Positions 48,281 through 56,946 of a stretch of DNA of 64,000 bases are shown here, in pieces. Origin of the DNA: Pseudomonadota bacterium (lineage in GTDB: Bacteria > Pseudomonadota > Gammaproteobacteria > Xanthomonadales > Xanthomonadaceae); the NCBI GenBank assembly GCA_023388355.1, contig JAEWGI010000019.1, positions 92,317-156,316 of the forward strand, in the 5' to 3' direction. The position numbers and the translations under genes were made by a program. Positions within the stretch are counted from its first letter, which is position 1; each line of letters starts with the position of its first letter. The notes beneath the pieces are model-generated. The model did no database searches. It worked only from the letters and a program-made list of their open reading frames with translations, and had not been told where the DNA came from.

Positions 48281-50062
48281 TCAGCGGCTCATGAATTCGG
48301 GGGTCATCAGGATCAGCGCCACCATGCTGCGCAGCCGTTCCTGGTTGTAGTGGCGCTTGAGGTCGTTCTGGTTCCAGCCGTTGCTGTCCTCGATCACGTA
48401 GGTCGCGGGATCACCGTTCTGGGCCAGGAACGCGCGCAGCGTCGAGATGCGCTGGGATTTGGGCAGGTAGCCCAGGATGCGCCGGCACCAGAAGTCGACC
48501 AGGCGGTTGGCGGTCCACTGGTCGGCCGGAACCCCGGCGCGGGTCAGCTCCATGATCGGCAGCAGCTTGTTGTCGCCGGCGGGATTGCTGGTCTCGGTGA
48601 GCCAGAGCAGCACTTTCCAGGTCATGCCGAAGCTGTTGGCGCCCGACCATGCGGTGGCGGTGTCGGGATAGCCGTTGGGCGCGGCCCAGTCGTAGGGCTG
48701 GTGGCCGGTGGGACTCAGGCGCCAGTTGAGGTCGTTGCTGCGGTTCTCACGGTCGATCCCCTCGCGATAATCGGGCTTGTAGGTCCAGTCGCAGCCAAGC
48801 GCGCGCAGCGAGGCCGCCACCGCTTCGAACGGACGCCGGGTCTTGCGGCCCCAGGCGTGCCGGGCCTCTTCCGAGAGCAGGATGTGGCGCAGGGTCTTCG
48901 CGATCTGGTCCGGCGCGCGCCAGTTGTCGCGGAACACCTTGGCGGCGCTGTCGACCAGCGCCTGCGACGGGGCGTCGCTGACGAAACGGCGCACCAGCTT
49001 GCGGCAGATGAACTTCGCCACCCGCGGATGGCTGGCCAGGCGGTCGAGGATGTCGCGGCCGTCCTGCATCGCGGGACGCTCGGGATAGATGAAGGTGCCG
49101 AGCACGAATTTCGGCCCCGAATCGTGCCAGGCCGCGTAGTAGCGGAACGAGCCGTCGTCGTCGCCGCCGTTGCGGCCGTCGTTGATCGTCCAGCCGGTGA
49201 ACGCGGCGGCGGTCTCGTAGACGTCGATGTCGGTATAGCCGATCGGATAGCTGGGGTCTTCCGGGCAGGGCGGGACCTTGAACGGGTCCATGAAGCCCAG
49301 GTAGTTCTCGGCGCCCAGGGTGTGCAGTTCGAGCAGCTCGCGGCCGAAGTTCTCGTTCGGACCCGAGCGGCTGTTGGACCGGTTGTCCAGGAAGTACATC
49401 ATCGCCGCGCTCTGGGCCACGGCCTCGAGCATCGTGCGGAAATTGCCGAAGGTGTTGGCCCGGATCACGTCGCGGCTGTAGTGGCCGAACACCTGGGCGA
49501 TCGAACCGTCGCTGACCCTGACGTTGAAATGGTCGTGCCAGAACATCGTGGTCACTTCGAACAGCTGCCGGTTCGAATACACCGCGCGCACCAGGGCCTC
49601 GCGCTGTGCCTCGACACCCGGACTTATGCGCACGGACCAGTCCAGGTCGGGGGCACGCACGTGTTCGGCCCACTGCTGGGCCAGGGTCTTGCCCAGGGTG
49701 GAGTAGCCGGCGTCGGCCAGTCGGGTCGCGACCGCCGAATCGTCGATCGCCGACGGGTCGAGCTGGCGGTCGACCCATGCCGTGAGCCGGGCGGCGTCGC
49801 TGCTGCCCAGCGCGTTGAATTCGGCGATCGACTGGGGCGTGGCGCCGTAGCTGAGCCGGTTGAGCATGCGCACCGCGAAGGGTGGCTTGGCCAGGGTGGC
49901 CAGGCGTCCGCGCGAGGACTTCTGCATGGCCGGAGCGGCGACCGCCCGGGTCGGGTCCGGCGTGGGCATTGGCTGGAAGCGGGGGGCGCCCGAGAGCTGG
50001 TAACGCTGGCGGTGCGCGCGTTCGATCGCGTCGCGCTCCGCCCGGGAAAGGCCTGGAGTCAT
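48281..50062 (-). CDS. DUF1800 family protein
   Basis: This 593-residue protein has the DUF1800 blocks: ARLTAWVDRQLDPSAIDD, MFWHDHFNVRVSDGSIAQVF, NFGRELLELHTLGAENY, FTGWTIND and SHPRVAKFICRKLVRRFVSD. No obvious signal peptide is present after the chosen start, though family members are usually found with an exported DUF1501 partner. The ATG at 50062 has AAGGA 8 bp upstream; an upstream in-frame start would add 25 residues. It heads the two-gene unit and diverges from the Nudix gene across 229 bp, where I see only a TAACAT box for the other strand. Confidence 0.83.
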   Translation of the reverse strand: MTPGLSRAERDAIERAHRQRYQLSGAPRFQPMPTPDPTRAVAAPAMQKSSRGRLATLAKPPFAVRMLNRLSYGATPQSIAEFNALGSSDAARLTAWVDRQLDPSAIDDSAVATRLADAGYSTLGKTLAQQWAEHVRAPDLDWSVRISPGVEAQREALVRAVYSNRQLFEVTTMFWHDHFNVRVSDGSIAQVFGHYSRDVIRANTFGNFRTMLEAVAQSAAMMYFLDNRSNSRSGPNENFGRELLELHTLGAENYLGFMDPFKVPPCPEDPSYPIGYTDIDVYETAAAFTGWTINDGRNGGDDDGSFRYYAAWHDSGPKFVLGTFIYPERPAMQDGRDILDRLASHPRVAKFICRKLVRRFVSDAPSQALVDSAAKVFRDNWRAPDQIAKTLRHILLSEEARHAWGRKTRRPFEAVAASLRALGCDWTYKPDYREGIDRENRSNDLNWRLSPTGHQPYDWAAPNGYPDTATAWSGANSFGMTWKVLLWLTETSNPAGDNKLLPIMELTRAGVPADQWTANRLVDFWCRRILGYLPKSQRISTLRAFLAQNGDPATYVIEDSNGWNQNDLKRHYNQERLRSMVALILMTPEFMSR

Positions 50063-50291
50063 GGCGTTGTCCTTGAATATCCCCTGTGCCACAGCGTATC
50101 GGTCGGGGGACGGCCGAGGCTGTGACTCCGGCCACAATCCGCAATCCGGTGTCCGGCGTCAACACGTGCGCAGGCGTATGCAGGGGCGGGGTGGTGAAGG
50201 CGGATCGGGAGCGGGATGGTCGGTGGTTGGTGGTTGGGGGCGATTGCGGGGCGGGTGGGTAACATGCGCGGCCATCGCACCGGAACCGGCC

Positions 50292-50780
50292 ATGCCGTAC
50301 ACGCCCATCGTCGCCACCCTTGGCTATGTGCTTTCGCCCGACCGGCGGCGCGTGCTGATGGTGCATCGCAACGCGCGGCCGGGCGACCAGCACCTGGGCA
50401 AGTACAACGGCCTGGGCGGCAAGCTCGAGCGCGACGAGGACGTGGTGGCGGGCATGCGCCGCGAGATCCGCGAGGAGGCGGGCATCGAATGCGACGCGCT
50501 GCAGCTGCGCGGCACCATCAGCTGGCCGGGCTTCGGGCGCAGCGGCGAGGACTGGTTCGGCTTCCTGTTCCTGGTCACGGCGCATTCGGGCGAGCCGTTC
50601 GGATCCAATCCCGAAGGCACGCTCGAATGGATCGAGGTCGACCGCATCCTCGAGCTGCCGCTGTGGGAAGGCGACCGCATCTTCCTGCCGCTGGTGTTCG
50701 ACGACGACCCGCGCGCCTTCCATGGGGTGATGCCGTACCGTGAGGGGCGCATGGTGTCCTGGGCCGTGTCGCGGATCTAG
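50292..50780 (+). CDS. Nudix hydrolase, MutT/8-oxo-dGTPase-like
   Basis: This 162-residue protein has a perfect Nudix box at residues 43-65 (GKLERDEDVVAGMRREIREE, then AGI). The rest resembles the MutT/MTH1-type (YTPIVATLGYVL, HLGKYNGLGGKLE, GTLEWIEVDRILELPLWEGD). It probably removes pyrophosphate from oxidised nucleoside triphosphates, but Nudix substrates cannot be read from sequence. A TAACAT box lies about 25 bp upstream. The next gene starts 12 bp after its stop. Confidence 0.87.
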   Translation: MPYTPIVATLGYVLSPDRRRVLMVHRNARPGDQHLGKYNGLGGKLERDEDVVAGMRREIREEAGIECDALQLRGTISWPGFGRSGEDWFGFLFLVTAHSGEPFGSNPEGTLEWIEVDRILELPLWEGDRIFLPLVFDDDPRAFHGVMPYREGRMVSWAVSRI

Positions 50781-50792
50781 CGGAGGCGGGCG

Positions 50793-52490
50793 ATGTTCAG
50801 CGCGTGGCGCAGCAGTACCCATCGCGACCGGGACGACCTGCTCACCGCGGGCCTGGGGCTGGACGGCCTGCGCGCGGCGCGGCCGCCGGCGTTCGCCGAT
50901 GCCGCACGCCCCACGGCGACGGAGCTGCGGCGCCGGGCGCTGTGGAGCAGCTGGCGCGGCATCGCCGACCTCGCGCCGGGCGGCGGCTACGGCGAGCGCT
51001 ACGGCAGCGCGACGCGGGTGCCGGGACGCGAGTTCCACGCCTATGCGAAGGTGCCGGGCGCATCGCATCCGCACCGGGTGATGCTGCAGCTGCCCGACGG
51101 GTTCGATGCGCGCCGGCGCTGCCTGGTGGTGAGCGCCTCGTCCGGTTCGCGCGGCATCTACGGCGCGATCGCGGTGGCCGGCGCCTGGGGGCTGCCCCGG
51201 GGCTGCGCGGTTGCGTCTACCGACAAGGCCGCGGGTTCGGACTATTTCGATCTCGACGGCCGCACCGGCTGCCTGCCCGACGGCACGCGCGCCGTCGCCG
51301 GTGCCCCGGACCTGGCCTTCGTTCCCGACGCGCCCGCCGGCGCCGGCGGCGTGGCGGTCAAGCACGCGCATTCGAAGGACAATCCCGAAGCCGACTGGGG
51401 CCGCCACCTGCGGCAGGCGGCCGAGTTCGCGCTGCAGGCGCTGGACGCGGCGCTGCCGGAGCAGGCGCCCTTCACCTTCGACAATACCCGCGTCATCGCA
51501 GTGGGCATTTCCAATGGCGGTGCCGCGGTGCTGCGCGCGGCCGAGGACGACGAGGGCTGGCTGGACGCGGTGGTGGCCGGCGAGCCGAACGTGTACGTCG
51601 ATGCACCCGGTGCGCGCAGCCTGTACGACTACGCCACCGAGGCGGCGCTGCTGATGCCCTGCGCGCAGACGCAGTTGCAGGGCCTGCCGCAGCCGCTGGC
51701 GGACGCGCTGGTTCCCCCGGGGCAGGCCGGACGCTGCGCGCGGCTTGCGGCCGCCGGCCTGGTCGAGGGCGGCGATGCGGTGGCGCGGGCGAGGTCGGCG
51801 TACGGGCGGCTGCTGGACGGCGGCTGGACCGAACCCACCCTGCGCGCCGGCGCGCTGTCGACCGGCTTCGACCTGTGGCGCTCGCTGGCGGTGACCTATG
51901 CGTCGGCCTACGGGCGCTACGGTGCCGGCGAACATCCCTGCGGCCACGCGTTCGCGGCCCAGGGGCCGGATCTCGCCGCGCGTGCCGCGACGCCGGTCGA
52001 ACGGGCCGCCTGGTGGAGCGAGGCAAGCGGCCTCCCGCCCGGACCCGGGGTGGGGGTGCTGGATCCTCCGTCCGCGGCCGGATTCGCGGCCCTGCAGTGC
52101 CTGCGCGCGCTGCACGCGGGCGATGGCGTCGACGCCCGGCGGGTGCAGGCGGGCATTGCCGCGACCAGGGCGGCGGCGCCGCGCAGCGGGCTGCCGGTGG
52201 TGATCGTGCACGGCGCCGACGACGGGCTGATACCGATGCAGTTCAGCAGCGTGCCGTACGTCGCGGCCGCGCGTGCGGCGGGCCGCGACGTGCGCTTCTG
52301 GGAAGTGCGCAACGCGCAGCACTTCGACGCCTTCCTGGCGCTGCCCGGGCTGGCGGAGCGCCATGTGCCGCTGCTGCCGTACGTGTATGCGGCGCTGGAC
52401 CGGGTGTGCGCGTACCTGGACGGGGAGGGGAGGTTGCCTGCGGATGCGGTGATCGAGGCGGTGGCTGGGGGGGATTTCGCGATTCCGTAA
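50793..52490 (+). CDS. D-(-)-3-hydroxybutyrate oligomer hydrolase
   Basis: This 565-residue alpha/beta hydrolase matches the 3HB-oligomer hydrolase family (3HBOH), which cleaves soluble 3-hydroxybutyrate oligomers during PHB use. The nucleophile Ser240 is in GISNGG; conserved parts include VVSASSGSRGIYGAIAVAGAWGLPRGCAVASTDKAAG, VVIVHGADDGLIP with the likely Asp, and NAQHFDAFLALPG with the likely His. There is no signal peptide, so it should act in the cytoplasm, unlike secreted members. GGAGG lies 6 bp before the ATG. The PHB synthase genes phaE and phaC follow 1 kb downstream, beyond pssA. Confidence 0.85.
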   Translation: MFSAWRSSTHRDRDDLLTAGLGLDGLRAARPPAFADAARPTATELRRRALWSSWRGIADLAPGGGYGERYGSATRVPGREFHAYAKVPGASHPHRVMLQLPDGFDARRRCLVVSASSGSRGIYGAIAVAGAWGLPRGCAVASTDKAAGSDYFDLDGRTGCLPDGTRAVAGAPDLAFVPDAPAGAGGVAVKHAHSKDNPEADWGRHLRQAAEFALQALDAALPEQAPFTFDNTRVIAVGISNGGAAVLRAAEDDEGWLDAVVAGEPNVYVDAPGARSLYDYATEAALLMPCAQTQLQGLPQPLADALVPPGQAGRCARLAAAGLVEGGDAVARARSAYGRLLDGGWTEPTLRAGALSTGFDLWRSLAVTYASAYGRYGAGEHPCGHAFAAQGPDLAARAATPVERAAWWSEASGLPPGPGVGVLDPPSAAGFAALQCLRALHAGDGVDARRVQAGIAATRAAAPRSGLPVVIVHGADDGLIPMQFSSVPYVAAARAAGRDVRFWEVRNAQHFDAFLALPGLAERHVPLLPYVYAALDRVCAYLDGEGRLPADAVIEAVAGGDFAIP

Positions 52491-52508
52491 GGGCGTTGCG
52501 TCGGAGAG

Positions 52509-52655
52509 CGCCCCCACCCCGACCCTCCCCCGCGAGCGGGGGAGGGGGCGAAGCGATGCCGGCCTTGGGCGCCTTCCCCGCGAGCGGAGGAGGGGGCGAA
52601 ACGGCGGCGGCTTTTGGCTCCCTCCCCCGCCTGCGGGGGAGGGCTGGGGTGGGGG
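52509..52655. repeat. REP hairpins between the oligomer hydrolase gene and pssA
   Basis: CCCTCCCCCGC-GA-GCGGGGGAGGG near 52523, a degenerate CTTCCCCGCGAGCGGAGGAG near 52571 and CCCTCCCCCGC-CT-GCGGGGGAGGG near 52621, of the same family as the two long arrays. The 253-bp gap contains no gene. Confidence 0.8.
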
Positions 52656-52743
52656 CCCGCCGGTCGCCGCGCGAATCAGCAGCGTTCCTGCCGCCCTCAC
52701 GCCTTTTTTGGCACTCTGGGAGTCCCCGTCCGCGCGGCCCGCC

Positions 52744-53364
52744 ATGTCCCGTCCCCGCCATTTCTCGATGCTGCGCGACTTCCAGCTGGCCGACTGGTTC
52801 ACCCTGGGAAACGCGGTATGCGGCACGGGCGCGGTGTTCGCGGCCATGCGCTTCCTGCAGGACGGCGTGGTGCGCGACCTGCTCGTGGGCATGGCGCTGA
52901 TCCCGTTGGCGTTCGTGCTCGATGCCCTGGACGGGCGTGTCGCGCGCTGGCGCAAGGTCGCCTCCACGCTGGGGCGCGAGCTCGATTCGCTGGCCGACGT
53001 GATTTCCTTCGGTGTCGCCCCGGCCGCGCTGGGCTATGCCTGCGGCATGCAGGGCGGCTGGGACTGGGTGGTGCTGAGCTGGTTCGTCGCGTGCGGGGTG
53101 AGCCGGCTGGCGCGCTACAACGTCACCGCCGAAACCCTGGCCGACGGCGGCGACAAGGTGAAGTATTTCGAAGGCACGCCGATCCCGAGCAGCCTGCTGA
53201 TCGTGCTGATGCTGGCGGTCGCCGCCTGGCAGGGCGCGATCGGCGAACAGATCTGGTTCGGGCAGTGGCAGCTCGGCCCCTGGCAGCTGCATCCGCTGGT
53301 ACTGGTGTATGCGCTGTCGGGCTCGCTGATGATCAGCAAGACGATCCGTATCCCGAAATTCTGA
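52744..53364 (+). CDS. pssA: CDP-diacylglycerol-serine O-phosphatidyltransferase
   Basis: The enzyme makes phosphatidylserine, the precursor of phosphatidylethanolamine, at the inner membrane. The 206-residue protein is the membrane (subclass II) type with about six helices. The CDP-alcohol phosphotransferase motif DGx2ARx8Gx3Dx3D is perfect: DGRVAR, then G after eight residues and two Asp in ELDSLAD. It is unlike the soluble PssA of E. coli. The start at 52744 begins the family N-terminus (LRDFQLADWFTLGNAVCG). It lies between the oligomer hydrolase and phaE. Confidence 0.92.
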   Translation: MSRPRHFSMLRDFQLADWFTLGNAVCGTGAVFAAMRFLQDGVVRDLLVGMALIPLAFVLDALDGRVARWRKVASTLGRELDSLADVISFGVAPAALGYACGMQGGWDWVVLSWFVACGVSRLARYNVTAETLADGGDKVKYFEGTPIPSSLLIVLMLAVAAWQGAIGEQIWFGQWQLGPWQLHPLVLVYALSGSLMISKTIRIPKF

Positions 53365-53394
53365 GCGTGCCGACACCGGCCTGTCGCCCGCCGT

Positions 53395-53403
53395 TGCTAT
53401 GAT
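53395..53403 (+). promoter_or_regulatory. extended -10 promoter of phaE-phaC
   Basis: TGCTATGAT (TGn plus TATGAT) lies 23 bp before the phaE ATG, with AGGAGG at 53415-53420 between. No good -35 box is visible. Confidence 0.55.
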
Positions 53404-53425
53404 CGTGCGACAGCAGGAGGACAGC

Positions 53426-54748
53426 ATGTCGAACCAGGGTTGGGACGCCGGCGCAGGCGGCCAGGCGCAGGATTTCGAACGACTCGCGCGCCAGTACTGG
53501 GCCGCCTGGGGCGATGCCCTGCGCGGCGCGGCGCCGGGCGGCGGCGGGCAGGCCGGGGCGCACGCCTGGCAGGAGGCCATCGACTGGTGGACGCGCTATG
53601 CCCACGGCAACCGTTCCGGGGTCAACGATGCGCTGGAGCGCTTCAACTCCCAGGCGCGCGACTGGTACGGACACATGCAGCAGGTGGCGGCGCAGTTCGC
53701 CGGGCGCGACCAGGTGGCGGGCGACATCGCCCGGGCGTGGAAGGAAGCGCTGGGTGCTTCGGGCGCCAACCCGTTCCCCGAGATGCTGCGCTCGATGCGC
53801 GGCCAGGGCCTGGCCGGGCTCGACCAGTGGGTCGAGGACGCCGCGCCGTGGCTGGAGGCGGTGCGCGGCGAGGGCATGTCCTGGCTGCGGCTGCCGGCCT
53901 TCGGTGCCGGCCGCGAACAGCAGGAGCGCCTGCAGGCGCTTGCGCAGGCGCTGGTCGAGTACGACGAAGCCAACAGCGCCTACAGCGCGCTGATGCTCAA
54001 GGCCTCGCAGCGGGCCTTCATCCTGTTCGAGGACAAGCTGGCCGCGCGCGAGGAACCGGGCCGCCAGATCGAGACCCCGCGCGCGCTGTTCGACCTGTGG
54101 ATCGACGCGGCCGAGGAGGCCTACGCCGAGATCGCGCTGTCGCAGGAATTCAGCCAGGCCTACGGCCAGCTGGTGGACGCGCAGATGCGCGTGCGCGGCG
54201 GCCTGCAGGACCAGGTGGAGCAAGTGTGTTCGACCCTGGGCATGCCCACGCGCACCGACGTCGACGCCGCGCACCGCAAGATCGTCGAGCTCGAGCGTGC
54301 GCTGCGGCGCCTGCGTGACGCGGTCGAAGGCGGGCCGGGCGCGGGTGGGCCGGGGTCCAGTCCCGGACGCGACCGCGCCGCGGGCAAGGCCGCTGCGAAG
54401 CCGGCGTCGGCGACGCGGGCGAAGAAGGATGCGGGAACGGCGCCGGACAGGTCGCGCCCAGGTGCGAAGGCCGGCAAAGCCGCGGCCCCGGCGCGCAAGG
54501 CCGGCGCGCCGTCGAAGTCATCGAAGTCGTCCAGACCGCCTGCGGCCAAGTCGGCCAAGTCCACCAAGTCGGCCAAGTCGCTGAAGTCCGGTGCGAAGCC
54601 GGCGGCGCGCGCGGCCCGCAAGCTTGCGCCACGCGCCAGCGTGACCGCGCGTCGCACGCCGACCAACGGATTCTCCAGCCACATTCCCATTCCCGACGCA
54701 CCGCAGCCGCCCGATCCGGCTCCGGCCGCGCGCCGCGGAGGACGCTGA
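53426..54748 (+). CDS. phaE: class III polyhydroxyalkanoate synthase subunit PhaE
   Basis: PhaE is the non-catalytic subunit that activates PhaC in class III PHA synthases. The 440-residue protein is helical, with the PhaE segments WTRYAHGNRSGVNDALERFN, GQLVDAQMRVRGGLQDQVEQ and GMPTRTDVDAAHRKIVELE. From about residue 310 the last 130 residues are Ala/Lys/Pro/Ser-rich with SAKSTKSAKS-like runs, resembling histone H1-like or phasin-type tails. PhaE of Allochromatium is about 360 residues, so the tail is an extension. AGGAGG lies 5 bp before the ATG. The phaC start follows after one base. Confidence 0.9.
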   Translation: MSNQGWDAGAGGQAQDFERLARQYWAAWGDALRGAAPGGGGQAGAHAWQEAIDWWTRYAHGNRSGVNDALERFNSQARDWYGHMQQVAAQFAGRDQVAGDIARAWKEALGASGANPFPEMLRSMRGQGLAGLDQWVEDAAPWLEAVRGEGMSWLRLPAFGAGREQQERLQALAQALVEYDEANSAYSALMLKASQRAFILFEDKLAAREEPGRQIETPRALFDLWIDAAEEAYAEIALSQEFSQAYGQLVDAQMRVRGGLQDQVEQVCSTLGMPTRTDVDAAHRKIVELERALRRLRDAVEGGPGAGGPGSSPGRDRAAGKAAAKPASATRAKKDAGTAPDRSRPGAKAGKAAAPARKAGAPSKSSKSSRPPAAKSAKSTKSAKSLKSGAKPAARAARKLAPRASVTARRTPTNGFSSHIPIPDAPQPPDPAPAARRGGR

Positions 54749-54749
54749 C

Positions 54750-55817
54750 ATGCACGGCCCCCTGAGCATCACCCCCGACCGCCTGGCCAACGAGGCCGTG
54801 CGCTTCCAGACCAAGCTCGCCGCCGGCCTCAAGAGCCTGCGCGAGGTGGGCGACTACGACTACGGCGCGACCGGCAAGGAAGAAATCTGGCGCGACGGCA
54901 AGGTGGTGCTGTACCGCTACGTGGGCGCGAAGAAGCCCACGGCGAAGGTGCCGCTGCTGATCAGCTACGCCCTGGTCAACCGACCCTACATGGTCGACCT
55001 GCAGGAGAACCGCTCGCTGGTGCGCGGCCTGCTCGAGCGCGGCGAGGACGTGTACATCATCGACTGGGGCTATCCCGACCGCTCCGACCGCTACCTCACG
55101 CTGGAGGACTACATCGAGCGCTTCCTCGGCGGCGCGATCGACGTGCTGCGCCGGCGCAGCGGGCTCGATGCGGTCAACCTGCTGGGCATCTGCCAGGGCG
55201 GCGCGTTCTCGCTGTGCTACGCGGCGCTGCATCCGGACAAGGTGAAGAACCTGATCACCATGGTCACGCCGGTGGACTTCCACACCCCGGACAACATGCT
55301 CTCGAACTGGACCCGCGGGATGGACGTGGACCTGTTCGTGGACACGCTGGGCAACGTGCCGGCGGACCTGATGAACTTCAGCTACCTCACGCTCAAGCCG
55401 TGGCGGCTGTTCGTGCAGAAGTACGTCGGTCTGGTCGACATCCTCGACGACCCCGCGGCGCTGGAGGACTTCCTGCGCATGGAGAAGTGGATCTTCGATT
55501 CGCCCGACCAGGCCGGCGAGGCCTTCCGCCAGTTCATCAAGCAGTTCTACCAGGGCAACGGCTTCCTCAACGGCGGGATCGACATCGGCGGGCGCGAGGT
55601 CGACCTGGGCTTCGTCGACATGCCGGTGCTCAACATCTTCGCCGAGCAGGACCATCTGGTGCCGCCGGACGCCTCGCGCGCGCTCAAGGGCGTGGTCGGC
55701 ACGGACGACTACACCGAACTGTCGTTCCGCGGCGGCCACATCGGCATCTACGTGTCCAGCCGGGCGCGCGAAGTGCCGGCCACCATCCACGACTGGCTGG
55801 CGAAGCGGGCGCGCTGA
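54750..55817 (+). CDS. phaC: class III polyhydroxyalkanoate synthase catalytic subunit PhaC
   Basis: PhaC polymerises 3-hydroxyacyl-CoA, mainly 3-hydroxybutyryl-CoA, into PHA at granule surfaces. The 355-residue protein has the lipase-like box GICQGG with catalytic Cys148, EQDHLVPPDAS with the catalytic Asp and RGGHIGIYVS with the catalytic His. The length and partner gene identify class III; the Allochromatium enzyme has Cys149 in the same motif. It starts one base after phaE, with GGAGG inside the end of phaE. Confidence 0.95.
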   Translation: MHGPLSITPDRLANEAVRFQTKLAAGLKSLREVGDYDYGATGKEEIWRDGKVVLYRYVGAKKPTAKVPLLISYALVNRPYMVDLQENRSLVRGLLERGEDVYIIDWGYPDRSDRYLTLEDYIERFLGGAIDVLRRRSGLDAVNLLGICQGGAFSLCYAALHPDKVKNLITMVTPVDFHTPDNMLSNWTRGMDVDLFVDTLGNVPADLMNFSYLTLKPWRLFVQKYVGLVDILDDPAALEDFLRMEKWIFDSPDQAGEAFRQFIKQFYQGNGFLNGGIDIGGREVDLGFVDMPVLNIFAEQDHLVPPDASRALKGVVGTDDYTELSFRGGHIGIYVSSRAREVPATIHDWLAKRAR

Positions 55818-55978
55818 GGCGTGCCGGGCGGCCCATCGCGGGCCTGCCGCCGCCGCCGCGCCCCGGCCCCCAGGCCTGCACGCGCCGGCCTTCGCAGGGG
55901 CCGGCCGTGGCGCTCGCGCGCAGCGGATTCTTCACAATCGGCTGGCTAGACTGGCGCTGACCACAAGGACACCGCGCC

Positions 55979-56191
55979 ATGAGCCAGGCTCCCGCCAAGA
56001 CTCCCGGACTGACCCGATCGATCCATGACCGCGTGCTCGCCGGCGTGGTTGGCGGCATCGCCCACCGTTTCGGCTGGAACCCGACCCTGCTGCGGATCCT
56101 GTACGTGGTCGGCTCGGTGCTGTCGGCGGCGTTCCCCGGGATCCTGGTCTACCTGGTGCTGTGGCTGCTGGTCCCGGAAGGCAACGATTGA
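55979..56191 (+). CDS. PspC-domain small membrane protein
   Basis: This 70-residue protein is a bare PspC domain: the cytoplasmic LTRSIHDRVLAGVVGGIAHRFGWNPTLLRILYVV signature followed by one membrane segment ending IPGI-like (FPGILVYLVLWLLVPEGND). PspC proteins relate to membrane-stress responses, though stand-alone ones are mostly uncharacterised. No other psp genes are present. A TAGACT box lies near 55950. Its stop overlaps the TTG start of the next gene, so the pair is probably co-translated. Confidence 0.85.
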   Translation: MSQAPAKTPGLTRSIHDRVLAGVVGGIAHRFGWNPTLLRILYVVGSVLSAAFPGILVYLVLWLLVPEGND

Positions 56192-56673
56192 GCCAGCCGC
56201 CGGCCGGGCCCGGCCGTGCACTGCTGCTGGCGGCCGGAATCGCCTGGACCCTGCCCAATACCCTGGTCGGCCTGTGCGCGGGCGCGGCCGGAATGGCATT
56301 CGGTGCGCGCGCGCGGTTCGAACGCCGCCACTGTGCGCTCGTGTTCCAGCGCTGGCCGTGGGGGCCGGGCGGGGCGATCACCTTCGGCAACGTGATCCTG
56401 CACACGGGCGACAGTCTCGACGTGGCCTGCACCACCTACGCGCACCGCGCCGGACTGTGCAGCGAGCCGGGGATCGTGCTCGGGGACCACGAGCGAGCGC
56501 ACGTTCTGCAGTACATGGTGCTGGGTCCGCTGTTCCTGCCGCTGTACCTGCTGTGCGGCGGGATCAGCGTTCGCAACCGCTTCGAGCGCGCCGCCGACCG
56601 CTACGCGGGCACCGGTCGCGGCTGGTGGCCATGGCCCTGCGAACCGGTGCCGACGAACGGTCGACGTCCTTGA
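56188..56673 (+). CDS. membrane protein with a HERAH metal-binding-like motif
   Basis: I do not recognise a named family. The 161-residue product has an N-terminal hydrophobic segment (ALLLAAGIAWTLPNTLVGLCAGAAGM), a beta-rich middle (GGAITFGNVILHTGDSL), then DHERAHVLQYMVLGPLFLPLYLL. There HERAH matches the HExxH zinc site and sits next to a second hydrophobic helix. After it come NRFERAADRYA and a Trp-rich end. The TTG start at 56188 overlaps the PspC stop by 3 bp and has GGAAGG 6 bp upstream. A longer ATG start at 56161 lies inside the PspC gene. Confidence 0.68.
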   Translation: MSQPPAGPGRALLLAAGIAWTLPNTLVGLCAGAAGMAFGARARFERRHCALVFQRWPWGPGGAITFGNVILHTGDSLDVACTTYAHRAGLCSEPGIVLGDHERAHVLQYMVLGPLFLPLYLLCGGISVRNRFERAADRYAGTGRGWWPWPCEPVPTNGRRP

Positions 56674-56800
56674 CGCACGCGTAACGGCCGCTGCGATAAC
56701 CTGCACCCGTCGAAGAAAAAGCGGACGGCGAAAGCCTGAAGCAATCGCTTCGGCAAGGAAGGCTCAGCCGAACCGGGTCAAACCGGACGACTGGGCCTTC
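56670..56800 (+). ncRNA. candidate structured small RNA
   Basis: TTGACG (56670-56675) and GATAAC (56695-56700, 19-bp spacer) could start a short transcript. Downstream lie a GGC-GAAA-GCC hairpin (56727-56736), a GAAGC-AATC-GCTTC hairpin (56738-56751) and a longer stem, GAAGGCTCAG (56758-56767) with CTGGGCCTTC (56791-56800). The GCC of the first hairpin can instead pair with GGC at 56752-56754, so two folds compete. There is no U-tract and no known RNA family match. The 273-bp gap holds no gene. Confidence 0.35.
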
Positions 56801-56946
56801 TGCTGTCCGGGCCTCCGTGCCCGCGACGTCGCCTGCAAGCGTCCGCGACTTCCACGCGTTCGGAACACGCGCCGGAACACCGGAACATGCGCTCGGGACC
56901 TTCGTGCACGCGCCGCCACGTCGCCGCGCCCGCTTCCGCGCCCGCT

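Noticed and set aside
48747..52967. 1406-codon minus-strand frame spanning DUF1800, Nudix and oligomer-hydrolase genes
   Set aside because: Reads antisense to two plus-strand genes and out of frame through DUF1800; no conserved sequence.
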